64,000 nucleotides of DNA from Sphingomonas alba (GTDB lineage Bacteria > Pseudomonadota > Alphaproteobacteria > Sphingomonadales > Sphingomonadaceae). The notes under the pieces are model-generated. The model did not search any database and had not been told where the DNA came from. It saw only the letters and a list, made by a program, of their open reading frames with translations. Of the stretch, positions 18,949 through 27,125 are shown piece by piece (within the stretch, counting starts at the first letter, position 1; each line of letters opens with the position of its first letter). Location of the stretch: the NCBI RefSeq assembly GCF_023516555.1, contig NZ_JAMGBD010000001.1, forward strand, positions 1,746,501 through 1,810,500, in the 5' to 3' direction. A program made the translations under genes and the position numbers.

Positions 18949-19554
18949 ATGTGCAACCTCTACAATATGCGGAAGAACGTCGATGAGGTCGCCCGGCTGT
19001 TCCGGGCCGACCCTGACCCGCGCGGCAATGCCGGGGAGTTTGCCTATCCCGGCTATCCCGGCCTCGTCGTTGCCGAAGGCCGGGTGCGGCAGATGACGTG
19101 GGGATTCCCGCTAACGCTAAAGGGCAAGAACGGCCAGCCGCTAAAGCCCAAGCCGGTCAACAATTGCCGCACCGACAAGCTCGACAGCTTCATGTGGCGC
19201 TTCTCGTTTCAGGAGCGGCGCTGCCTGATCCCGGTCACCGCTTATTGCGAGGCGGAGGGCGAGAAGGGCGCAAAGACCCGCACTTGGTTCTCACTGCCTG
19301 ATCAAGAGCTGTTCGCCGTCGCCGGTATCTGGCGCGACACGGATGAATGGGGCCCGGCCTATTCGATGGTGATGACCGAAGCCTGCGAGCATGTGCAGGG
19401 GGTCCACGACCGCATGCCCGCAATCCTGCCGCCCAGTGACTGGGACGATTGGCTCAGCGGCCCGCCTGATGCGGCAGGGCTGCTGTGCCGGCCTTACGAG
19501 ATGGCGATGACGGTTGAGCGAACCGAGGAGCCTTGGGTTAGGCGCTCGTCATAA
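18949..19554 (+). CDS. SRAP-family (YedK/HMCES-like) abasic-site DNA-protein crosslinking protein
   Basis: 201 residues beginning MCNLYNMRKN. Cys2 is the nucleophile that forms a thiazolidine with abasic sites in single-stranded DNA after Met removal. Other conserved parts are MTWGFPL, NNCRTDKLDS, RRCLIPVTAYCEAEGEKG (active-site Glu) and HDRMPAILPP (His). It protects cells from abasic lesions, often in mobile elements with SOS genes. It is intact and overlaps the next, convergent gene by six bases. Confidence 0.92.
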   Translation: MCNLYNMRKNVDEVARLFRADPDPRGNAGEFAYPGYPGLVVAEGRVRQMTWGFPLTLKGKNGQPLKPKPVNNCRTDKLDSFMWRFSFQERRCLIPVTAYCEAEGEKGAKTRTWFSLPDQELFAVAGIWRDTDEWGPAYSMVMTEACEHVQGVHDRMPAILPPSDWDDWLSGPPDAAGLLCRPYEMAMTVERTEEPWVRRSS

Positions 19555-20241
19555 CGTCCGCGTATAATTCAACTGGTCATCGCTCACGGTGACCAGTTCG
19601 ACCACATCACCTGCGCCGAACTGAACCTTGAACACTCGGCTGAGCCCATCTGGCCCCAGCGCCCAGAAGATTGGCGGACGCCGACGGCGAAGTGCCGCCA
19701 CCTTCATGTAGGCATTTCGCTCTTTGCCTGCTGTCGGTGCCTCAATGTCGGCCGCTCGCCCGTATTCGACCATCAGCGTGACGAGATCATCAATCTCCCG
19801 TGCGGTCTTCTTGACCTCTCCGGCGATAGATTCAGTGGAATTGCCCGGCAAGAACGTCACCAAATCGAACGCGAAGTCGGCAGACTGGGTCCCGATCGAT
19901 TCCTTGGGCCAGCCATGATCGAAATGGAGCCGGGCCAACCCAGCTACGGTAATTACCGGCTCGAGCCAGAGTGTGAAGGGCCGGGGCTCCAATGCCTTTC
20001 GACCCTCCCAAAAGAACTGCTCGAATGCTGAGCTGGCGGCGGCTTTGTACCGACCGCAGCCGAGGTGTTCGAGTAACCCTGCCTCAATCGCCATCAGGAA
20101 GTAGCGAGCATCAACATCGCTCACCTGCACGGGAGATGCGACGAATCCGTCCGGTTGGCAGTTGCGACCCGCCTCTCCGCAAAATTCGGGGATGAGCTTG
20201 CTGTGCAAGATCTCCTCGAATCGAGACCGATGGTTCCCCAT
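19549..20241 (-). CDS. Unknown protein with a PD-(D/E)XK-like segment
   Basis: 230 residues from ATG 20241. No family is recognised with certainty. The segment SADFAFDLVTFLPG followed by ESIAGEVKKTAREIDDLV has the D-(x)n-E-x-K spacing of PD-(D/E)XK nucleases, with Asp, Glu and Lys in a predicted strand-turn-strand. It may be a restriction-like nuclease or a domain of one. It is convergent with the abasic-site repair gene. Confidence 0.55.
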   Translation of the reverse strand: MGNHRSRFEEILHSKLIPEFCGEAGRNCQPDGFVASPVQVSDVDARYFLMAIEAGLLEHLGCGRYKAAASSAFEQFFWEGRKALEPRPFTLWLEPVITVAGLARLHFDHGWPKESIGTQSADFAFDLVTFLPGNSTESIAGEVKKTAREIDDLVTLMVEYGRAADIEAPTAGKERNAYMKVAALRRRRPPIFWALGPDGLSRVFKVQFGAGDVVELVTVSDDQLNYTRTL

Positions 20242-20444
20242 CGCCCGACGCTAGGACGATCCGTCTCGGCCAGCTACCCGACGGCTTGGCGGGCCACCGG
20301 CCTATCGACCAAGGGTCTGAAGCCGCAACTCGAGCTCCTCTCCCGCTCCCCCGCTGGACATGCGATTCGACCGTTGTTCCAATACAACACCTAATTAAAA
20401 TCTAATTGGGGTCGGAAATTGCAAAATTCACGAGGGAAAATCAC

Positions 20445-20475
20445 GGAGAAATGGCAAAGAAAATCCATTTTCTCC
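20445..20475 (+). promoter_or_regulatory. Leader hairpin upstream of the 20.5-kb gene pair
   Basis: GGAGAAATGG (20445-20454) pairs with CCATTTTCTCC (20465-20475), with one bulged T, followed by TTTTC. It could be an attenuator in the leader or the terminator of an unseen short transcript. The surrounding 292 bases (20242-20533) are AT-rich and hold no gene. Confidence 0.4.
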
Positions 20476-20509
20476 TTTTCACATTCGCATATCTTGTGTG
20501 TAGTTATAC

Positions 20510-20528
20510 GGCTCCTCAATTAGGAGCC
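20510..20528 (+). promoter_or_regulatory. Hairpin that sequesters the ribosome-binding site
   Basis: GGCTCCT (20510-20516) and AGGAGCC (20522-20528) form a perfect 7-bp stem with loop CAATT. The right arm contains AGGAG, exactly seven bases before ATG 20534, so translation of the gene pair needs this stem to be opened or bypassed. Confidence 0.65.
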
Positions 20529-20533
20529 TAAGA

Positions 20534-20677
20534 ATGAAACCGATTATTGACAAGAATGGTGTTCCACGCCTGCTGAATAGCAAAGAGTTGTTTACCGAGC
20601 TCTACAAATTCCCCTACTTCCGAAAGCTCGTCGAGGCCGCATCGCGCGCAGATCCAGACGAAAAGGGGCGCTCCTAA
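20534..20677 (+). CDS. Small protein, 47 aa, coupled to the next gene
   Basis: 47 residues (MKPIIDKNGVPRLLNSKELF, then a helix and an acidic/basic tail) from ATG 20534 with AGGAG at ideal spacing. The TAA stop shares its last A with the next ATG (TAATG), so the two genes are coupled. No family is recognised. The ribosome site lies in a hairpin. Confidence 0.6.
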   Translation: MKPIIDKNGVPRLLNSKELFTELYKFPYFRKLVEAASRADPDEKGRS

Positions 20678-21522
20678 TGAACCCCTTGATCGAATACGAA
20701 AGAACCGAAACCGATAGCCCCGAATTTGAAGCCGTCGTGAAGGTGGTCACGGAGCGCTACGACGCCTGCGTAGATGTCCTCAAGCGGGGCCACGATGCGC
20801 TCTATTCGTTCCTCGGTTGCGTCTACGAAAACGCCGAAAGAGTCGATTCAACCTTTGGGCTTCGCGGAATGTTGATCGCCGACGTTTCCAAAGCGCTCAA
20901 CCACGGGCTTAAAAAGCGGAGCCGGTGGAAGCCGGAGAACCATGACACCTACGATCTGCTGCTTACACTTAAGACAGGACTTTCGCCTGATCTGGCGGCG
21001 TCAAAGTCTCAGTGGCTAGGAGCACTTCGCGCAGCCAAAAGCCGCAAGGGATCAGAGGGTCAGGATGATCCCGTCGATCCCACCGAATCTGCTTTCGTGG
21101 ATTGGGTGGCAGAAAAAGGCGTCATCGCAGCAGCCAAGCCGGGTAAGCGGAGTTCCGGTTTCAATCTGTGCGAGTTTGCCGAGGGGATTGCACCCACCGG
21201 GACGACTGTCACGATTGACCTACCCATTGAGGCTACAGCGCCGGAGGACGTCGTTGAATTGCTAGGTCGCATCCGCGCTCGGCATGGTGGTCAGGCAGAG
21301 GTCGAAATTCTCGGTGTTATCCTCGATGAGAAACGTGTCCGAAGTTCAAGCGCATGGCTCGAAAAGCATATCGACCAAGAGAACCGGGTCCATGCTCGGA
21401 GGCTCTCAAAAGCCATGAACAAATTTGCAGGCTCGGAATACGGAGACCCGAACGAGAAGGACCTCGACCCGGACAAGGAGCTGACTGCCGAGGACCTCGT
21501 CCGACTATCCGAGGAAACCTAG
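20677..21522 (+). CDS. Unknown protein, 281 aa
   Basis: 281 residues. A helical N-terminal half includes YDACVDVLKRGHDALYSFLG; a middle segment VTIDLPIEATAPEDVVELLGRIRARHGG looks like a beta-alpha-beta unit; the C-terminus is charged (NEKDLDPDKELTAEDLVRL). No motif is assigned. Coupled to the preceding 47-residue gene and followed at once by an AT-rich palindrome. Possibly part of element maintenance, but nothing in the sequence shows it. Confidence 0.6.
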   Translation: MNPLIEYERTETDSPEFEAVVKVVTERYDACVDVLKRGHDALYSFLGCVYENAERVDSTFGLRGMLIADVSKALNHGLKKRSRWKPENHDTYDLLLTLKTGLSPDLAASKSQWLGALRAAKSRKGSEGQDDPVDPTESAFVDWVAEKGVIAAAKPGKRSSGFNLCEFAEGIAPTGTTVTIDLPIEATAPEDVVELLGRIRARHGGQAEVEILGVILDEKRVRSSSAWLEKHIDQENRVHARRLSKAMNKFAGSEYGDPNEKDLDPDKELTAEDLVRLSEET

Positions 21523-21528
21523 CTTCAT

Positions 21529-21547
21529 CGATTTAAAGTTTTAATCG
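21529..21547. repeat. 19-bp palindrome CGATTTAAAGTTTTAATCG (copy 2)
   Basis: It has the same ends and spacing as the perfect palindrome at 11088-11106, with one unpaired position in the stem. It starts seven bases after the stop of the 281-residue gene, so it may end that transcript. Confidence 0.6.
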
Positions 21548-21557
21548 ACCGACCACT

Positions 21558-21839
21558 TCAGCCCTCCTCGCGCGTGTCTACCAAGGCACGTGCGAGGACC
21601 TTTTCCAGCGTCGACCGGGTAAAGGATATTAGGTCGTCGTCCCGAAGATCGGGGTCATCAAGCGGGGTCGTCATGGCGTCGTGGAGACCGAGAACCTGAT
21701 CGTCGGTTAGCAGGCCGTTTTCGGCGAGGGCGGCGGTCAGCCTGCATAGACCGTTAAACAGGGAAACCATGATTAGCTGGACCGCGTCGTTGCTGACCTC
21801 GTCGTCGGGAAGGTCGGTCGACAGCGACGGGTATTCCAA
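21558..21839 (-). CDS. Small acidic protein, 93 aa
   Basis: 93 residues from TTG 21839, with AGGAG further upstream. It is acidic and helical (AVQLIMVSLFNGLCRLTAAL; DQVLGLHDAMTTPLDDPDL). No family is recognised. Convergent with the 281-residue gene across the shared palindrome. Confidence 0.45.
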   Translation of the reverse strand: MEYPSLSTDLPDDEVSNDAVQLIMVSLFNGLCRLTAALAENGLLTDDQVLGLHDAMTTPLDDPDLRDDDLISFTRSTLEKVLARALVDTREEG

Positions 21840-22069
21840 TGTCAGCGGAGGTCTCCTGCTTTCGTGGATATTTTAGTTCCTGCCGGAATCCTCGATCAAC
21901 CGGGTCTATTAGCTCCAGCTGCGCTGGCCTGCGGCTTCGCCTTCGGTGCGGTCGACTTTTCGTTGTTTCGATGATCTTTGAGACCACAGCGAAGTTTGCC
22001 GTTGATCCTCATTCATCCGGCTATGCATGTTCGGGGGTTGGACACAGAGGTCGTTAAGACCGGGGCATG

Positions 22070-22636
22070 CTAGGACGCCGCTACAAGTCCGAAGCTTAGT
22101 GTCTCTATGAGCAAGGCCTCGTCGCCTTCCTTGTGGCAATAGCCGACGAGATTTGAGCCCCGCTCTCGCTCCATGATTTTGACCGCGCGTTGGTCCGTGG
22201 CGGCCCAAGGGCTCTTAAGCCACTCCTCGCGCAGGACGGCCTCAAAGGCATCGAACTCCCAATTGGCGGGCCGGCGGAGCATGACGTTAAGGTGGGGGCC
22301 GTCGAACAGCTTCTCGATCGTTATGGCATTCGGCAGAAACCGTTGGTCAGGAGGCAGCCGCCGATGGGTCGCCTTGCCTCTGACTCGTTTCGAGAGGCGC
22401 GCCATGAAGCCAAGTGCCTCTCGCTCGTATAGCTGCCGCTCGCCACGACAACCGTCCAACTCTCGGCGGAGGTGTAGAACGGCGTAAGTGTCAGGGGAGA
22501 TCGCGGCGTCGAACGCCTTGGCGATTTTGGCCGACATCCGTTCGCCGGCGACGATTTCAGGTTCCATCCACTTACTTATGAAGTTCTCAATTTTGAGGTT
22601 CTTCAGAGGCGATGAGTCGTGAGCCTCACGTGGCAC
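22070..22636 (-). CDS. Unknown protein with a weak replication-initiator/HUH-like pattern
   Basis: 188 residues from GTG 22636. The segment TIEKLFDGPHLNVMLRRP followed by a helix and LVGYCHKEGDEALL resembles the order of a His-containing strand and a Tyr motif in HUH/rolling-circle initiators, but only one His is present where HUH proteins have two. The call is therefore only a suggestion. It stands alone on the minus strand between unknown genes. Confidence 0.4.
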   Translation of the reverse strand: MPREAHDSSPLKNLKIENFISKWMEPEIVAGERMSAKIAKAFDAAISPDTYAVLHLRRELDGCRGERQLYEREALGFMARLSKRVRGKATHRRLPPDQRFLPNAITIEKLFDGPHLNVMLRRPANWEFDAFEAVLREEWLKSPWAATDQRAVKIMERERGSNLVGYCHKEGDEALLIETLSFGLVAAS

Positions 22637-22921
22637 GACTGGGCCTCACTAGAGGTGGGAGCAGCTGGAAAGAGCTCGTCCCTGAAAGCGATTTTGCGAG
22701 CAGGCCAGTAAAACGATCAATTGATGGCGGATTAATTTTGCGTTAACCTGGAGCCATAGTCTTGAACGAGATCGCCCATGACGCGCGCCAAATCATCGTT
22801 CCTATTTCGGCCAGCGAAGTATTGGTATTTTTGAGCGATGATCGCGGCACACATGCTCCTGCATCCCGGGCCAATTCTCACGTAGCAACTGCGAACGGCA
22901 TCTAAATGACGGGGGTGAGAA

Positions 22922-23851
22922 ATGACCGGTGTTCCAGGAGTGCCAAGAATCCTCACTGCAGCCGAGAAGGTTGCCAAGGCTGCAGTCGCTCCGTTTCGGG
23001 CGCAATACCGCGTCATTAGAGGAAGAGAAGAGCCGCTCGAGGCGGCTAGAGAGGCCTATGCTCGACAAGCGGAAGGCATGGCGGCTGGCGCGGACGCCGT
23101 CGCCAGCTTAGAGACCATCGAACATACAATGGAAGAGCGTGCTGGTGGGCGGCTACTTGGTAGCGAGGCAGAAGGCGCTCTCGCTGATATACACTCAATC
23201 AGCGATGCACTTGGCCCGGGCGTCTCTGCGGCATACCTGACTGCAGTCGCTCAATTCATCCGAACTGGCAATTTTCGAGATCTTGATCCGACAGTTGCCA
23301 TCGTCGCCGCTCAAATTGCTCGTGAGCGAGATCGACTATGGAGCAGAGGCCGCCCCTTAACCGAGGCAGAGTTCAACCTGATTCCCAACAATAAGGCGCG
23401 GTCGAATGCGTTCTTGGGTGTACGCGTGTTGTCAAGAAGGCAGGTGCCGGGTGAATTGAGTATCCCCAAGTTGGCATTTGCACATTTCGAGACGACGACG
23501 GCCATTTGCCTAATAGACGTCATCGTTTTCAACGGCCCGATACCGGGCACAAATGAAGTGAATGACAAACACAAGTGGGCGCACGAGCTGCAGCATGTTC
23601 TCCAGTATCAGAGGCTGGGGCTGATTAGATTTGTTCGCGAGTGGCTAGCCGGTGCACTTGGTCCGCGCTCTGAGGCTACATGTGGCACATCATACATTGA
23701 AATAGACGCGGACATCTGGGCCTGCAGCATTTATCCCGACGCAGAGCCGGCTTATATTCCCTATTGCGGCTGGACGCTTCCGCAGCCCGCACTGATGCCT
23801 CCGCGTCGTAACTGGCCTTTCAGAGTGCCAAAATTACGATTTTGGCGGTAG
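22922..23851 (+). CDS. DUF4157-like putative zinc metallopeptidase
   Basis: 309 residues from ATG 22922 behind GGGGGTGAG. The C-terminal third has KWAHELQHVLQYQRLG, an HExxH zinc motif at about residues 221-225, and about 35 residues later YIEIDADIWA, where the Glu or Asp may be the third zinc ligand. This matches the DUF4157-type peptidase fold found in secreted or injected toxins. The N-terminal 150 residues are helical and rich in Ala and Glu. No signal peptide, no contractile injection genes and no immunity gene are recognised nearby. Confidence 0.65.
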   Translation: MTGVPGVPRILTAAEKVAKAAVAPFRAQYRVIRGREEPLEAAREAYARQAEGMAAGADAVASLETIEHTMEERAGGRLLGSEAEGALADIHSISDALGPGVSAAYLTAVAQFIRTGNFRDLDPTVAIVAAQIARERDRLWSRGRPLTEAEFNLIPNNKARSNAFLGVRVLSRRQVPGELSIPKLAFAHFETTTAICLIDVIVFNGPIPGTNEVNDKHKWAHELQHVLQYQRLGLIRFVREWLAGALGPRSEATCGTSYIEIDADIWACSIYPDAEPAYIPYCGWTLPQPALMPPRRNWPFRVPKLRFWR

Positions 23852-23894
23852 CGCCCGAATTCTCACTGATTGCCCGCAGTTGTGGACCAAAGTT

Positions 23895-23926
23895 GCTCAT
23901 TAGCTTTTCCTGAAAGCCTAATGAGC
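23895..23926. repeat. CTCATTAG...CTAATGAG palindrome (copy 1)
   Basis: GCTCATTAG-CTTTTCCTGAAAG-CCTAATGAGC has 9-10-bp arms plus further internal pairing (CTTTTC/GAAAG). It stands 44 bases after the DUF4157-like gene. Copies 2 and 3 are at 27046-27075 and 29344-29373. Confidence 0.75.
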
Positions 23927-24093
23927 CGGGTTTCGTCTGACTTTCCTTCTTTCATCAATGCCGCGCGCGTCCCGAGGGGCAAGAGATCGAGGCGGCAGAA
24001 GGACTGATTTTGCAGCCAAAGAATGGACTTGCCGCTCGCGCCATGCGCGACCACAAACCCTGAATGGGCTGTTGATTGGGGGAAGAACCGCGA

Positions 24094-24618
24094 ATGAGAG
24101 TGATAGTAGGCGTGGCGTGCTTGGTGTTATTGTCTGGCCTTGCCGCATGCAAAGCTGACCCTCAAGGCGACGGGTTCGCGGACATCAAATATGGCATGAC
24201 ACCGGAGCAGTTGAAGCCGCTCGGCTTTGAGTGCGATGCCGACGAGTATTCGTGCAAACAAGATGATCCCGCACCGGCATCTGCGCGTGCGACGTTGTTT
24301 GAGAAGCCTGTTCGTCTCTCTGTCCAAATGACTGAGGGCAAAGTGGCTGCGATCAACGTCTTGCTAATGGATTACACAGATGATGAGCTAATCGACCTGT
24401 ACGATAAAGCTTACGGAAGCTCCAAGGTTTACCGCGCAAGAAACGCGCTTGCCGCGTTGGTCGAGCGACACATCTGGACTGCGGACAGTGGTGCAACAAT
24501 CGTTGTCAGCAAACTGTTAGACCATGGCGCTGCGCCAGCAGTCCCGACCTTCGGTGGATATGGGACTTCTGCGGTCTATCGAAGCCCCTTGCTGAGCGCT
24601 CAATCTGCCGCCCAGTAA
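24094..24618 (+). CDS. Unknown lipoprotein, 174 aa
   Basis: 174 residues from ATG 24094, the sixth codon of a longer frame, chosen because the signal peptide begins there. The lipobox LSGLAAC predicts a lipid anchor. The mature part has FADIKYGMTPEQLKPLGFECD, a pattern common to small periplasmic proteins with a short conserved repeat-like fold, and two further Cys. Function unknown. It is followed by a strong hairpin. Confidence 0.65.
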   Translation: MRVIVGVACLVLLSGLAACKADPQGDGFADIKYGMTPEQLKPLGFECDADEYSCKQDDPAPASARATLFEKPVRLSVQMTEGKVAAINVLLMDYTDDELIDLYDKAYGSSKVYRARNALAALVERHIWTADSGATIVVSKLLDHGAAPAVPTFGGYGTSAVYRSPLLSAQSAAQ

Positions 24619-24658
24619 ATCGGGGCTCTGGGGTGGCGTGGTGCACGCAAAAAGATGA

Positions 24659-24678
24659 GGCCGCGCCAAGGCGCGGCC
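24659..24678. terminator. Bidirectional hairpin terminator between convergent genes
   Basis: GGCCGCGCC-AA-GGCGCGGCC is a perfect 9-bp stem with a two-base centre, lying between the convergent lipoprotein gene (ends 24618) and the gene at 24733. Confidence 0.65.
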
Positions 24679-24732
24679 CACATCCCCTATCGGAGGCGGA
24701 AAGGTAACACCCTCGACAGTGCGGTGAACTGA

Positions 24733-25023
24733 TTACCGAGTGCCGACAGCGGGAATGCCGAGGTTGGCGGCAATGGAGGGATCCAAGCGGTAGGCGACGG
24801 CCTGGCGAGCCTTACCGCTGAACTTAAGTACTGCGGGCTTTCGACCGTCCGCGCAGACAAAGCGCCCATCTTGACCATCGAGCAAGATAGCTTTTGCGAA
24901 AGCTTCAAGATGTGTTGGTTTGGCAAGACGGGCTTTTCCAACTTGGAAAGTGCCGCCGATGATCGCGGCGAAGCGCTCGTCGCCATCGCTGTCGATCAGT
25001 GCGAATTTGGGACTATGGTTCAT
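24733..25023 (-). CDS. Unknown protein, 96 aa
   Basis: 96 residues from ATG 25023 (MNHSPKFALIDSDGDERFAA). Beta-rich, with FQVGKARLAKPTHLEAFAKA and GRKPAVLKFSGKARQAVAYR. The longer frame to 25113 lacks a reason for its extra residues. Divergent from the gene at 25206 across 182 bp. No family recognised. Confidence 0.55.
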   Translation of the reverse strand: MNHSPKFALIDSDGDERFAAIIGGTFQVGKARLAKPTHLEAFAKAILLDGQDGRFVCADGRKPAVLKFSGKARQAVAYRLDPSIAANLGIPAVGTR

Positions 25024-25205
25024 TTGTGCCTCTTCATCCAGTTGATTGAGGCCGAACCAGCTATCGGGATGTCGCAGCCAAAGCCAATGGCTTCGGTGGG
25101 GGATTATAGTCACCCCTTGACAGGGGGCTTATTGTTACCCCATGTAGGGCAAGTCCGACCCGCTGAAAGCGGAAAGCGGCATCAACCTCCAGCAGGAGAT
25201 CAACT

Positions 25206-25631
25206 GTGCGCAACCTCTACAACCCGACCACGCTTGCTCGTCACCCCGCCGTGGGAGACGACTTCTTTCGGTCGTTTGACGCTGGCAATCTAGCGCCAGC
25301 TTACGAAACCGCTCAAGGTACCCACCTGCTAGAATTGCTAACGTCCGTCCACGGCGTCTGCGCTGTATTGGGCGCTGTCAGCGCCGCGCCGACAAAGCCC
25401 CCTATGCCCGCAATTGAGGGCATGATTCGTGACCAGCTTGGCGCGGACATTCTTCGGCGTCACGACATGAAACAACTCACCGGTCGAGCGCTGAAACAGA
25501 TAATCGAATACCTTGGAGGTAAGTGGGAGGGGCGCGGTACGCCTATCACCGTCACGTCCGCTTTCAGTAAGGGCTCGACGTATTCTCTTCCTGAGTTTCA
25601 GCGACGCGCTAAGGAACGCAAGGCGCTATAG
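25206..25631 (+). CDS. Unknown helical protein, 141 aa
   Basis: 141 residues from GTG 25206, with AGGAGA at good spacing. Mostly helical: THLLELLTSVHGVCAVLGAV, then IRDQLGADILRRHDMKQLTGRALKQIIEYLG, and a short beta tail. Its first residues (NLYN) look like the start of SRAP proteins but the rest does not. No family recognised. It is the first of a run of small plus-strand genes to 26995. Confidence 0.55.
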   Translation: MRNLYNPTTLARHPAVGDDFFRSFDAGNLAPAYETAQGTHLLELLTSVHGVCAVLGAVSAAPTKPPMPAIEGMIRDQLGADILRRHDMKQLTGRALKQIIEYLGGKWEGRGTPITVTSAFSKGSTYSLPEFQRRAKERKAL

Positions 25632-25708
25632 CACTGCGCTCGACAGCGCTTCTTACATTCTTGGAAGATTGAATTCACTGGCTAAACTGCCAGTCAAAGG
25701 GGGCTCCA

Positions 25709-26149
25709 ATGCCGTGGACAATTGAACGCCTGAAGTCGCTTTCACTGAAGCAGCGCGAGACGTTATTCGACAACGCTCGACAGCAGGACGGGCCGGACGC
25801 GGCGGAAATCATGAAGCTGCTCGTGGACCACGATTTACTGGTCAGGGAGGGCGGCGGTTATCCGCGCGATCACCCAATCATCCAACGGATGGAAGAGATC
25901 ATCCGCTCAGATGAAGGTCGTGCCGCCGCCAAAACTGCCACCGATGGCGGTGAGGCTGCGATGGCGGGGATAGACCCGCTGCTCACCGCTGATCTCGGAT
26001 CGGACTACGGGGAGCGGGACACGACTAATTGGGCAGGCTCGTTGACTGCCGAGATCATGGCGGAAGCGGGATACGTGCAAACGGGGAAGAAGGCTCTGCC
26101 TCCGACCTGCGTGGCTAAGACTGCCGCCTTTTTCCAAAAGCGCCGATAG
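25709..26149 (+). CDS. Unknown protein, 146 aa
   Basis: 146 residues from ATG 25709. The N-terminal helices (RLKSLSLKQRETLFDNARQQ, AEIMKLLVDHDLLV) resemble a small DNA-binding or adaptor fold, and the C-terminal part ends TCVAKTAAFFQKRR. It is 24 bases before an XRE-type gene, so the two may form a regulatory or toxin-antitoxin-like pair. Not recognised. Confidence 0.5.
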   Translation: MPWTIERLKSLSLKQRETLFDNARQQDGPDAAEIMKLLVDHDLLVREGGGYPRDHPIIQRMEEIIRSDEGRAAAKTATDGGEAAMAGIDPLLTADLGSDYGERDTTNWAGSLTAEIMAEAGYVQTGKKALPPTCVAKTAAFFQKRR

Positions 26150-26173
26150 ATCGGCCAGTGAACGGAGTAGCAC

Positions 26174-26497
26174 ATGGAGAAACCCACCTACGATCTATGG
26201 CCGGACACCCTTGAGGCGAACGAAATGCTCGCTGAGTGGGAAGGAACGCCATTGTCCTTTTGGCGAGAGCAACGCGGCCTGACACAGCAAGAGCTTGCGG
26301 ATTCGTCCGGTATGGAATTGCTGAGGGTTCAGTTGCTTGAGCTTGATACCGAGAAGGCGGAACCGGAGGAAGCGGCTGCAATGGCCAAGGTTCTAAGTGT
26401 TGACGCGTCCGACATCCAGTTGGGCGATGACATGATTGGCGAAACCATGCTGCCTTATGAGCCTAAGAAGAAAGAAGGCTCCCAGTCCGATGAATGA
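26174..26497 (+). CDS. XRE-family helix-turn-helix protein
   Basis: 107 residues. A helix-turn-helix of the Cro/XRE type spans about residues 33-85: FWREQRGLTQQELADSSGME, then LLELDTEKAEPEEAAAMAKVLSVD. The N-terminal 30 residues (WPDTLEANEMLAEWEGTPLS) are acidic, as in HTH antitoxins of the higBA/HipB group. It overlaps the next start (ATG 26490) by eight bases. Likely a regulator of this small-gene operon. Confidence 0.75.
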   Translation: MEKPTYDLWPDTLEANEMLAEWEGTPLSFWREQRGLTQQELADSSGMELLRVQLLELDTEKAEPEEAAAMAKVLSVDASDIQLGDDMIGETMLPYEPKKKEGSQSDE

Positions 26498-26822
26498 CGA
26501 GTTCGACGATCATTACGCGCGGAACGACCCATTTTCTGTCGCCGAGTTTCAAAGGACGAAGCTCGGGAAGGCAGTACTGGCAACCATCGAGGAACATGCC
26601 GACCGCATCAGGAGCGCCGCTGACGCGGGCGAGCCACCCATATCCTTCTTCGAAGGCTTTGTTTCGATCGTCGATGAACGGCTTCATTGGTCTTTGATTG
26701 AGTGGATGATCCGCGATTGGCTTGGGCCGGAGTACAAGCGGGCCGGTCGCAAACCTGTGCCACTCCGTACGTACCGCCAAGGGCAGTGCTACGAACGCAC
26801 TCGTAAGGAGCGGTCCTCATGA
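26490..26822 (+). CDS. Unknown protein, 110 aa
   Basis: 110 residues from ATG 26490, inside the end of the XRE gene. Helical and charged, with FQRTKLGKAVLATIEEHADR and LHWSLIEWMIRDWLGPEYKR. The upstream longer frame is out of context and rejected. Its stop overlaps the start of a 58-codon frame. No family recognised. Confidence 0.5.
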   Translation: MNDEFDDHYARNDPFSVAEFQRTKLGKAVLATIEEHADRIRSAADAGEPPISFFEGFVSIVDERLHWSLIEWMIRDWLGPEYKRAGRKPVPLRTYRQGQCYERTRKERSS

Positions 26823-26995
26823 CCGATGCGGACAGGCTCGACGCATTACGCATCGAATTGCAGCAACTGCGAGCGGAGATCGCGCTGAATTTACCGCGCA
26901 GTCACACGGATTTACGCTTGGTTCGGCGGGAGCACGAAGTTGCGCGGCGGATCGACCTGTTGACGCGCAAAATCCGAGACGAAACTGGCGGATGA
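26819..26995 (+). CDS. Small coiled-coil protein, 58 aa
   Basis: 58 residues from ATG 26819, overlapping the previous TGA as ATGA. The first part (MTDADRLDALRIELQQLRAE) is a heptad-like coiled coil, and the second half (VRREHEVARRIDLLTRKIRDE) continues the helix. It is the last frame of the operon before a CTCATTAG palindrome. Function unknown. Confidence 0.5.
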   Translation: MTDADRLDALRIELQQLRAEIALNLPRSHTDLRLVRREHEVARRIDLLTRKIRDETGG

Positions 26996-27045
26996 GTGCC
27001 ATGACGCGCTGGACGTGGTGCCAGCCAGCTGCGCGTATATCCTGG

Positions 27046-27125
27046 CTCATTAGCTTTTTATGAGAACCTAATGAGTGCCTGCACCTTGGCATGCCTCAGA
27101 ATTTCTACGGCCCGCCCACACGGTT
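27046..27125. repeat. CTCATTAG...CTAATGAG palindrome (copy 2) with conserved downstream flank
   Basis: CTCATTAGCTTTTTATGAGAACCTAATGAG occupies 27046-27075. The next 50 bases resemble those after copy 3: both read TTGGCxT..CTCA then T-rich then CGCCCACA or CGCCAACC then CGGTT. The repeat unit is therefore about 75-80 bp, not only the palindrome. Confidence 0.7.

Noticed and set aside
25206-25631. Start MRNLYN resembles the SRAP start MCNLYN
   Set aside because: The catalytic Cys2 is Arg and the rest of the chain has no SRAP motif; chance similarity.
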